Shown here: piece by piece, positions 1 through 10,100 of the stretch | Position numbering within the stretch: the stretch's first letter is position 1 | Layout: each line of letters starts with the position of its first letter | Source of the DNA: an uncultured Gammaproteobacteria bacterium | GTDB lineage: Bacteria; Pseudomonadota; Gammaproteobacteria; Enterobacterales; Psychrobiaceae | Length of the DNA stretch: 38,353 bases | Assembly: GCA_913060565.1 (NCBI GenBank) | Contig: CAJXRU010000029.1 | Span: forward strand, 1-38,353 | Direction of reading: 5' to 3' | Position numbers and translations under genes: made by a program | The notes under the pieces: generated by a model | Told to the model about the DNA's origin: nothing | What the model saw: only the letters and a program-made list of their open reading frames with translations | Database searches by the model: none

Positions 1-52
1 CATACGAGATCATGCCTAGTCTCGTGGGCTCGGAGATGTGTATAAGAGACAG
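1..52. other. Illumina P7/Nextera adapter (not genomic)
   Basis: Bases 1-10 are the 3' end of the Illumina P7 flow-cell sequence, bases 11-18 (CATGCCTA) are an 8-base i7 index, bases 19-33 are the Nextera read-2 tag, and bases 34-52 are the 19-base Tn5 mosaic end AGATGTGTATAAGAGACAG. The order and spacing are exactly those of a Nextera library end. Genomic sequence therefore starts at base 53. An apparent GTG start at 38 with its first five codons (MYKRQ) is encoded by the adapter and should be ignored. Confidence 0.98.
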
Positions 53-760
53 AGCATAGCCAAACTGGCCAGCTTAAAGCCCGGTCATGTCATGCTGCCA
101 AAAGCTGGCGAACGTATGACGCTCAACAAGTCAAAAATTTACTTTGTGGATGTGCCAGGGGCCAAACAATCCTTTATCCGTATTGGTAGTCGTGCGATGA
201 CAGCTAACTCGAGTGACTATTACCCAAGTGTCGCGGTTAACCACAACCTAGGAGGCAGCTTCTCTGGTCAACTATTCCAAATTCTGCGCTTGGAGAAAGG
301 CTATACCTACGGAGCTTATTCAGGTTTTAGCCGCAGTAACCAAGGCGGCGCTTTTACTGCGCGCTCAAGTGTTCGTTCAAATGTCACGCTAGAGTCATTA
401 GAAACTTTTAAAGAAATTTTTAATGACTACGAAAATAATTTCGACCAAGCCGCGTTAGATAGCGCAAAATCGATACTTGCTAAGCAAGACGCCCGTGCCT
501 TTGAAACACCTAATAGCTTAATGGGGGTATTGCAAAATATTAATACTTACGATCTACCAAATGACTATGTCGCAGATCAACAACAAGCATTAGCTAATAT
601 GTCGTTAACCCAGGCTAAATCAGTAATGAAGAAGTATATGGACAGTAACAAGATGATTTATCTAGTGGTTGGTGATGCAAAAACCCAATTGCCTCGCTTA
701 AAATCACTAGGTATGGGTAAAGTGACATTACTTGATAAGAACGGAAATCGAGTAAAATAA
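53..760 (+). CDS. M16 (insulinase-family) zinc peptidase, C-terminal fragment
   Basis: About 235 codons are open from the first genomic base to a TAA at 758-760; the 5' part lies outside the contig. The protein resembles the C-terminal half of periplasmic M16 peptidases. It has the glycine-rich stretch LGGSFSGQLFQILR followed by EKGYTYGAYS, which matches the R/Y substrate-clamp region of the inactive M16 half, and a DAKTQLPRL-type tail. The zinc motif HxxEH would be in the missing N-terminal half, so catalytic competence cannot be judged. The protein probably degrades peptides in the periplasm. A strong terminator follows, so it is transcriptionally separate from the adhesin operon. Confidence 0.85.
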   Translation, partial: SIAKLASLKPGHVMLPKAGERMTLNKSKIYFVDVPGAKQSFIRIGSRAMTANSSDYYPSVAVNHNLGGSFSGQLFQILRLEKGYTYGAYSGFSRSNQGGAFTARSSVRSNVTLESLETFKEIFNDYENNFDQAALDSAKSILAKQDARAFETPNSLMGVLQNINTYDLPNDYVADQQQALANMSLTQAKSVMKKYMDSNKMIYLVVGDAKTQLPRLKSLGMGKVTLLDKNGNRVK

Positions 761-784
761 GAGTAAAGTACCGAAATACAATAT

Positions 785-812
785 AAACCACCCGTAAGTG
801 GGTGGTTTTTAA
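785..812 (+). terminator. Rho-independent terminator of the M16 gene
   Basis: AAACCACCC (785-793) pairs perfectly with GGGTGGTTT (800-808) around a six-base loop, GTAAGT, and is followed by a run of T. It lies 25 bp after the M16 stop. Confidence 0.9.
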
Positions 813-1029
813 TTCAAAATTGAGAATAAAATGAGGGATGAAACTCGCTATAAGACGTTAATCAATATGATAAAAATAAAAATTTTCTTTTAGTGCAAAT
901 CAATCTTCTATTGATTAATAATCGCTCAAATCAAGCTATATTACACTTTTCATAAAATTCGATAGAAAACACCTGCGCCAAAACAATTCTAAAGTACTAG
1001 AGCTCACTAATTTACCCTCCTTTAACTCC
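813..1029 (+). promoter_or_regulatory. AT-rich upstream region of the adhesin operon with AATCAAT repeats
   Basis: No gene is seen between 761 and 1148. The stretch holds repeated AATCAAT motifs: 860-866, 898-904 and, inverted as ATTGATT, 910-916. The last two form a 7-bp perfect inverted repeat with a 5-base spacer. A related AAATCAA occurs at about 928-934. Arrangement upstream of the putative promoter suggests a regulator-binding region, but the regulator is not identified. I looked for a GEMM-type c-di-GMP riboswitch and did not find one. Confidence 0.4.
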
Positions 1030-1059
1030 TTGTAAGCTATAAATTAAACATTCTATACT
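1030..1059 (+). promoter_or_regulatory. Putative sigma-70 promoter of the adhesin operon
   Basis: A -35-like TTGTAA (1030-1035, 4 of 6 consensus bases) is separated by 18 bp from a -10-like TATACT (1054-1059, 5 of 6). This would start transcription near 1066 and give an untranslated leader of about 80 bases before the adhesin ATG. The prediction is by eye, in an AT-rich region where chance matches are common. Confidence 0.4.
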
Positions 1060-1110
1060 GGATATTAATTATTTTCAGCAAGTGTAGGGTTCCCATTGAA
1101 GGGGATAAAA

Positions 1111-1128
1111 ATGCTTGTTAAGAGCTAA
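1111..1128 (+). CDS. Possible 5-codon leader ORF ahead of the adhesin
   Basis: ATG at 1111 opens a five-codon frame (MLVKS, stop TAA 1126-1128). A strong Shine-Dalgarno-like GAAGGGGA (1098-1105) sits about six bases upstream, better than the AAGG in front of the adhesin itself. It ends 20 bases before the adhesin start. It may be chance or a translational-coupling leader; nothing proves that it is translated. Confidence 0.25.
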   Translation: MLVKS

Positions 1129-1148
1129 TCATCACAAAGGATTTGAAT

Positions 1149-4100
1149 ATGTACTCATTGAACTTAGACAACAATGCTGAAGTAATTGCATTATCTGGTG
1201 TTGTTAATATTTCTTCTGATAACCAACTCTTCGCTGTAGAAATTGGTACTAAGCTTCTCGCTACTGATACATTACTTATTGAGAACGATGCTAGTGTCAC
1301 CGTTCAATATGCTGATGGTTCAGTTCTCACTTATGACCAAACCGCACCATCTGTTGTTGAAGAGTTACCAGATGAAATTGACGAAGAAACGCTTGCAGAA
1401 GAAAGCGTTTCAATTCAGGATGAGATTACCGCTATTCAAGATGCTATCGCATCAGGAGATAACGATCTAGATCTCCCAGCCACAGCCTCTGGTGGCAATA
1501 CTAGTCAAGGTGGAATTTCTTTTGTAACCGTCGAACGGGATGGCAATGACGTTATTATTGGGTCAGACTTTTCAGCCCAAGGTCTAAATTCCCCGACAGC
1601 TAACAGCGTCTTAACGCCAATAATTCAGTCTACGAATATAGAACCGTTTATTCCAGAACTCGAATTATCACTTTCTTCATCAATTAACCATCAAGGCAGA
1701 TTAGTCTCAATTAGTGGCCAAATTGATAATGCAGGTCAAAATGCTGTTGTAACACTTACGATCACTGATACGAATGGCACGACTGTAATAATTAATAATG
1801 TCCCCGTCGCCGAAGATGGTTCATACCTAATTAACAATGTAGACATCAGTTCACTCGCTGAAGGCGCACTAAACGTTAACGTTACTGTCACAGATACCAA
1901 TTCACAAACCATCGAATCTAACTCAAGCTTTACCTATGATGCAACCGCGCCAAACTCTCCACAATTTTCTATTACTGCTGGTGATGACAGCGTGATTAAT
2001 GCGGCTGAAAAATCGCAAGGTATCAATATTGTTGTAGACATAGATCCCACAGATGTTGTGGTTGGCGACACTATTTCAATCTCTTATGGAACGAGCCCAA
2101 ACCTTACGGTGCAGAGCGTTGTTATAACGCAAGAAATGCTGGATACCGCGCCTCCTCAAGCTACATTTAGTGTTCCTGATGAACTAATTATTCATGGGCA
2201 AGTATTGCAAGGTTCTGTCACAATATCAGACCAATTTGGCAATATATCGACGCCACAAAATTTTTCTCAAAATGTAGATACCTTAGCACCGGGTGCTACT
2301 GGCCCACAAACAGTGCCGGTTATTAATATTCCCGAGGCGTTAGACGGAATTTCAGCAGAAGATGCAAAAGACGGCATCCAAATTGAAGTTACTCCAACTT
2401 CTGACAGTGTGCCAGGTGACCGAATTGAAGTCACTGTAAAATCAGATATCGATGATTCAACTATCTTAGAGATCCTTGTAATTCCAGCGAATTGGGATGG
2501 TATCTCGCCTATAATTGTAACAATTCCAACCAGTAAACTACCTGACAACGGAACTCATAAAGTAACTGCCGTCATCAAAGATGGAAGCAACAACGCTAGC
2601 GGAAGTAGCGAAGAATTCTCAATCGATGTCAATACAGATAGTGTTCGACCAACTGTTTACATTGCTGAAGCAAAGGATGGTATTAATAAAACCGAAATTT
2701 CAGACGGAATTCAAATTGAGATAAATCCGCCAACTGATGCTATTGCTGGACATCGTATTGTGGTGACTATTAGCCCTGGAAATGGTACGGGTACGATTGA
2801 GCAAGCACTTGAGATCCCGCAGGATTGGGATGGTAAATCACCACTTCAAATTATTATTCCGTCGAATAATTTACCGACTGACGGTCAACAAACGGTTTCT
2901 GTAAAAGTTGTAGATAGTGACGATAATACAATTGGTGAAACGAGTGTCGATGAAGTAATTTTAATTGATACTGTAGCACCAGGAGAAGGCACGGTTCGCC
3001 CTGCTCCAACGTTTAATATTCCAGAAGCAGAGGACGGCAATGTTTCCGCAGAAGATGTTAAAGATGGCATTCAAGTAACACTTACCCCTCCATTGGAAAC
3101 AAATATCGATGATGTAATTATTTTCAATCTTACTCCAGCGGATGGCTCGCCGATAGTAACGATAGAAATTGATATTCCTGACGATTGGGATGGTGCATCA
3201 CCAATTGCGGTGACTATTCCTGCTAATTCACTGCCTAACGATGGCAGTTATTCGGTAACAACTGCGGTAAAAGATCCTAGTGGTAACGTAAGCCAAGTCA
3301 GTGATGCTCAGGACCTAAATCTCAATACTGAGTCTAATCAACCAACTGTATTTATTGAAGAAAGCGAAAACGGCATTAACAAAAATGAACTTGCTGACGG
3401 CCTTCAAATAAGCATTAACCCACCGACGGATGCAGCTGTTGGTAATGTAATTAGTGTAGTAATTACACCGACTGAGCCGGGTGTAGATCCCATTATTGTA
3501 AGCGCCGTCATTCCAGAGGGATGGAATGAGCGCGACCACATTACTATCACTATTCCTACAACCCAAACCATCCCAGATGGTCAACATAATGTCGTGGTAA
3601 CAGTGCGAAACCCTGATAACTCTATTGTAGGTGCTCCAAGTAATCCTGAATCAATATTGGTAGATACAATCGCACCAGGAGAAGGTGAAACAACGAGTGC
3701 TCCGACGATAGAAATTGATAGTGCAGTTGACGGAATTACGGCAGATGAAGTCCTTAATGGCCTGACTGTTTCAGTGACTCCACCAACTGGAACGTCACCT
3801 GGCGACATTGTGACAATACTATTCTCTCCTACTGCCCCTGGATCTAATCCAATTGAAATAACCCTAGAAATTCCAGCTAATTGGGTAGCTGGTCAACCTA
3901 TTGATGTTAATATTGAAAGTAATCAATTACCCGATGACGGTGATTATAACGTTACAACATCAGTCACTGATCAAGCTGGCAATACCAGTGAGACAAGTAC
4001 ACCTCTGCCGATAACAATATTGGCTAACTCTCCTGTAGTAATTATTCCAGAGATCGAAAATGGCATCAATGCGAAAGAAGCTGAAGATGGTATTCAATTA

Positions 4101-7100
4101 GTCATAACCCCCCCAAGAACTGCTAAAGCTGGTGATTTAATTACCGTAACTTTAGTTAATGATGGAATTGAAGGCGCAGCGACACCCATTATTATTCCTA
4201 GCAATTGGGACGGTATAACCCCAATTGAAATAACTATATCGCCTGATAAAATTACAACAGATGGTTCTCATGTAATTCAAGTTACTGTATCTGACAGCAG
4301 TAATAATCCTGTGGGTAACCCAACGAACTCACCAACATTTATCATTGATACGAATGCGCCAGGTTCAAATGGTTCACCAAGTACCCCACTTATTGATGTA
4401 CCAGAAGCCGCTGGAAATGTTGATGCAGAAGAACTTAAAGACGGTATCACCGTTTTAATAACAATCCCGAGTGATAGTGAGGCTGGTGATACAATAAAGT
4501 TAAGCTTATCACCAGGTCCAAATAATGAACCACTAATTATTGAGCAAGAAGTTCCAAGTGATTGGGATGGCACGAGTCAAATTGAATTAGTAGTTCCATT
4601 CCAATCAAACTTACCTGATGGTGAATATCAGTTAACTGCAATTATCACTGATAAAGCTGGAAACTCGGGGGCAACAAGCCCAACAACCGCAATCAATATT
4701 AATACGGATTCATCACAACCAACCGTATTTATTCCAGAAGCAGAAAATGGAATTAACGCTGTAGAAGCTGCAGACGGTATTCAAATATTTGTAAACCCAC
4801 CTAATTCGGCTACGCCAGGCTCAATACTAACGACCACCTTTGATAATGGTGTAGATGCACCTCAAACTTTCCAGTCTTTTATTCCAAATGACTGGAATGG
4901 AGTTGATCAAGTAGAATTAGTAATTGCTTCAGCTGAAATTCCAAATGATGGAACTTATAATGTTACAGTTGCAGCCTCTCTGCCTTTTTTTGGTCAGCTA
5001 GGTGAGTCAAGTATTCCCCAATCGGTGACTATTGATACTAGTGCTCCAGGCACTTCAGGCAGTCCGTCGGTCCCGATAATTGATATTCCAGAAGCAGTTG
5101 ACGGCATAAACATTGATGAATTTATCGACGGAATTCAAATAAACGCTACCTTGCCATCTGATGTTGTACCAGGTGACACAGTGGTCATAACTATTTCACA
5201 TTCAAATGGCACACCAGTTTCATTCGAAATTGAAGTTCCTAGTTCATGGCAACCTGCTGAATTACTCCCACTGACTATTCCTCCAGAGCTTTTCAATAGT
5301 GACGGTACTTACTCAATTACAGCAACCGTAAAAGATCAAGTAGGAAATATCAGTCAGCCGAGTATTACACAAGATATCGAATTAAATATTTCGACAAACA
5401 AGCCAGTTGTATCTATTCCGGAAGCAGAGGGCGGAATAAACAAAGAAGAAGCTATCGATGGCATTGAAGTCATCATAATACCGCCTGAAGGTACAAAAGT
5501 CGGTGATACAATTAAAGTTACAATGCGTGCAGAAGGATCGGATACACCAATCATTATTGATATTCCAGTTCCGTCTTCATGGAATGGATTTGGTCCAATA
5601 AATTACTCCATTGATTCAGATGACACACCCACTGATGGTACCTATACGGTAACAACAATTGTAGTTGATGAAAATCTACAACAGATTGGAGAAGTTAGTG
5701 AAAGCCAAAATATCACCATTGATACCTTGGCACCAGGTGACGTTGGTGATAACCCAACACCTATCATTGAAATAGCTGAAGCTACCGACGGTATTGATGC
5801 AGAAGAATCCAAAGATGGCATTCAAGTATTAATATACCCTCCTTCAGGTACACTCGGTGGTGATACAATTACTGTGACGTTGACATCTAGTAGCGGCACG
5901 CCAGTAGTTACATCATACGTTATTCCAGATGATTGGAATGGAAGCGATCCTATTTCAGTGACAATTCCGCCTGAAGAATTACCAGCTGATGGTCAATATG
6001 ATATTAGTGCAAATGTAACGGATAAAGTAGGTAATACCAGCAGCGATAGTCCATCAGTCACTATCCAATTGGATACAGCAAGTACAAAACCTACGGTATA
6101 TGTAAAAGAAGCGGAAAATGGCATAAATGCAGCTGAAGTCGAAGATGGCATTCAGATTCAGATCAAATTACCGACGGGTACAGAACCGGGAGACTTGATC
6201 TCAGTTTCCATTACCTCACTTGATGGCAGTGTTGAAGCCAATCACTTATTTACGGTTCCAGATGGTTGGACACCTCAAGAAAGATTAAATGTTACATTTC
6301 CGACGGATAAGGTACCTGAAGATGGCTCATATGAAGTAACAGCTTCCGTTTCTAAAATAGGCCAATCAGAACAAGGCGAACTGAGTGAAAAAGAATCAAT
6401 ATCTATTGATACAACGGCACCAGGTTCAGAAGGTCCAGTCACAAAACCAATCATTTCGACTCCTGAAGTCACTGGGCCATTTGTCAATGAGTCGATGTTG
6501 ACTGACGGGTTGCAAGTTGTGGTGCAACCACCATCAGGCAGCATTCCCGGCGATCTCATTGAAGTAAACGTTTATGACAGCAACAATGAATTTATTATCT
6601 CAGTTATTAATCAGATTCCAGTTGATTGGGAAGACCCACAAACAATCACCGTTAATGTGAATAAAGAAATACTAACTCCTGATGGTTTATATTCAATCAA
6701 CACCATAGTTCGCGATGCATCTGGTAATCCAAGTCTAGCCAGCGACAACATTGCCTTGAATGTTGACAGTACAGCACCAGGTGAAGGCGAAGAAATATCT
6801 CGACCTATATTGGTTGCAGCTGAGTCAGAAAATGGAATCAATAAACAAGAATTAAGTGACGATATTCAAACTGAATTAACACTTCCTGACGGCACATCAA
6901 TTGGCGATACAATTGTATTCACAATCAGCGCGGCAGATGATTCAGTAGCATCCATTGAAATTCCTGTCACAGCAGAACACTTCAATAACGATGAATTGAT
7001 CCGTCCTTTTCCGATTGAAATCCCTCAGAGCTATTTTACAAGCGAGCAAACTTATACTGTATCTGTTCACGTCAAAGACCCTGCTGGTAATCCTAGTATC

Positions 7101-10100
7101 GAATCAGAAAAAGTTAATCTCAATGTAGATACTATTGCGCCAGGAGAAAATACTGAAAACACATCACCTCAACATGAAATCGCCGAAGCGGTAGATGGCG
7201 TAAATGCTCAAGAAATGTTGAATGGCGTTCAAATTTCTGTAAAAGTACCAATTGGCACACTACCAGGCGATACAATAAATGTTCTTATTCAAAACGAATC
7301 AATAGGTGAAGATACATACGCATTTATCATTCCACTAAATTGGGTTCCTACTGATAACGTTGACTTCACCATTCCTAATTCGTTTTATCCCGTAGATGGC
7401 GAGTATAATATTACATCAAGTGTTTCTGATCTTGCCGGTAATATAAGTGAAAGCAGTACTACAAGCCTCATAACAGTCGACACCACACCACCAGGGAACG
7501 GTTTAAAGCCTAAGTTAGCAATTCCAGAAAGTGAAGGCACGATAAATAAACAAGAATCCATTGACGGCATAGATATCATAGTCACACCACCGGCGGGTAC
7601 CTTGCCAGGAGATAGCGTAACAGTAGCCATTACAGGTGAAGGGATAGAACCTCAGATAACGTTGGACTACATCATTCCCGAAAATTGGGTAGAACCAGAT
7701 GAAATTCCCTATGTGATTCCTACGACTGTTTTGCCTGGCGATGGCGAATACAAAGTTATTGTTTCAATCACCGATCCATCTGGAAATACATCAGAGCCAA
7801 GCAGTCCAGTAAATATAGAACTGAACACCACCGTCCCTGGTGAAGAGAAACAACCATCACCACCAACGCTTGACGTTGTTGATGGTGACAATGGTGTGAA
7901 CAGCCAAGAGTTTACCGACGCATCCGGCGTTGCTATTGCCATTGGCTTACCATCTGACAGTCAAGTCGGTGACATCATCACGTTAACCATCACCGATTCA
8001 AGTGACAATGAGCACACGCTCACGCACACGGTAACGGCACAAAATATTACCGATAACAGCGCGCTTGTGACCGTCACTCAGTTAACCGGTGTTAACATCA
8101 CTGATGGTCAATACGACATCAGCGCTGTGGTAACACGTGGCACGCAAGAAAGTGAGCCAAGTAATACCGCTGAATTTACGTTAGACAGAGCGGCGCCAGG
8201 TCAAGGTACTGGTGCTGGCGATGCAGATGACCCTGTACTTATCTCCGTCCCTGAGCAAGTTGACGGCGGTAACATCGACGCCACTGAAGCCAGCGATGGT
8301 ATTCTTGTCAATGTCACCCCGCCAATCGGCACTGAGCTGGGTGATACTATCACCTTGACCCTAACCGATGTTGATGGCAAAGATGTGCTTGTTGAGCACA
8401 CTATCCAAGCCCCTTGGGCACAAGGCGGCGTGGTTGCAGTGACGATTCCTGTGAGCGCTATCAGTGACGGTGGTAAGTTCGTTGATGGTGATTACACCAT
8501 AAGCGCAACCGTCACCGACCAACAAGGTAACGAAAGTGCGCCAAGTGATGATACAGGCATTACACTAGCCACCGACACCGATGGCGGCAACGGCGCTGTC
8601 ACGCCTCCTATCATTAGCATGCCTGCAGCAGATGATGGCCTGATTAACAAAACAGAGCTTGATGGGTTAACACTCACTATTACGCCGCCAGCCGATGCAC
8701 AGCCAAATGACGTGATTAACGTCACGCTAACCCCAGCAACCGGCCCAGCTGTTGTCGTGCCTGTCACTATCCCATCAACATGGGTAGCCGGTGACACCAT
8801 TAACCAGCTTATCACTGGTCTTAACCACGGCGATAAAATCACCGTCACAGCAACCATCACCAAAGATGGCGTTGATAGCACCAGTACGCCTATCGACTTT
8901 ACCGTTGATACACAACCACCAGGTACAGGTACCGGCGAAGGCGGTAGCGATGCAGCGCCTGGCGTTACGATTCCTGAAGCCACTGACAATGTGACCCTTG
9001 AGGAAGCTAACGACGGGGTTGATGTCCTCGTTACGCCACCAACTGACTCTCTGCCTGGCGACACCATTACACTGACCGTGACACAACCTGGCGGCGCTGT
9101 TGTGACCGTCGAGCAAGTCATTGATGCCACGTGGGATGGCGCCTCACCTATTACCGTGACTATCCCAGTTAGCGACATCAGCGTGGATGGCGCCTTTAAC
9201 GACGGCCAGTACGCCGTTAGCGCCACCATTACTGACGAAGCAGGTAATACATCATTAGCTGGAACTGAAAATTTCACGTTAGACACCGCAATAGATGTTC
9301 CACCAGCAATTTCAATTAAAGGGGTTGACGCAGCTAACGGCGATACCATTATCGATGCTGAAGAGATCCAGAATACTGGTGGTGAAAAAGTCATTACAGT
9401 CAGCGTATCATTGCCAGATGGAACAGAAGTCGGCGATACAATTAGACTATTTGTTTCAACGGAAATAGATCCTCAGGGGTTCATTGATAAAACAATTCCA
9501 CTGGGAACTGACTTGGGACAACCATTCACTATTGAAGTAGATGCACCAGAAGATGGTGACTACAGTATTGCAGCCCAAATAATTGACACTGCCGGTCAAA
9601 CAAGCAGTAAAAGTATTGATACTGAATTTACGATCGACACTGAAGCTCACACAATAATATTAGAAGGTCCAGGTGTTGATGTTGTAGAGGGACAAGCTAC
9701 TGGTGAGTACACCATTACATTAAGTAAAGAAATCCCTGCTGGTGAATCGGTAACAGTGTTCCTTGAATATTCGGGAACAGCAGATAATGGAGACGATTTT
9801 ACTGGTATAACATCTGTAGAAATCGGAGCAGGTCAAACTAGTGTCCAATTTAACTTACAAACAATTGATGATGCAGCACTTGAGGAAAATGAGACATTAA
9901 CTGTCACCTTGAAGAATGTGGTGGATACAAACAACGCGACAGGAACTGCTGGCTTCACAACATTGCCAGTAATCGACAGAAACCAAGATCAAGCCACGAT
10001 CAATATAACACCAGATCCTGCACCAGTTGATGAAAATGATATTCCAGAAATATCAGTCGAAGGCCCTGATGAAGTGAGAGAAGGTGAAGAAGCAGTCTTT

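Noticed and set aside
38-52. GTG start of the first gene at position 38
   Set aside because: It lies inside the Tn5 mosaic end of the sequencing adapter; the gene is simply truncated.
813-1148. c-di-GMP riboswitch (GEMM) upstream of the adhesin
   Set aside because: The conserved GEMM core, with its GCAAA-type element and paired helices, was not found. The leader is AT-rich without the needed helices, so c-di-GMP control is best explained by LapD.
8492-9394. 300-codon open frame on the minus strand inside the adhesin
   Set aside because: It lies wholly within the GC-rich repeats, where the opposite strand lacks stops by composition. The translation is low-complexity (Ser, Val, Pro, Ala-rich), with no ribosome site or family resemblance.
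2277-9640. Tandem repeats considered as a CRISPR or satellite array
   Set aside because: The periodicity is about 330 bp at protein level in one open frame, with divergent DNA copies; there are no short identical repeats and no cas genes.
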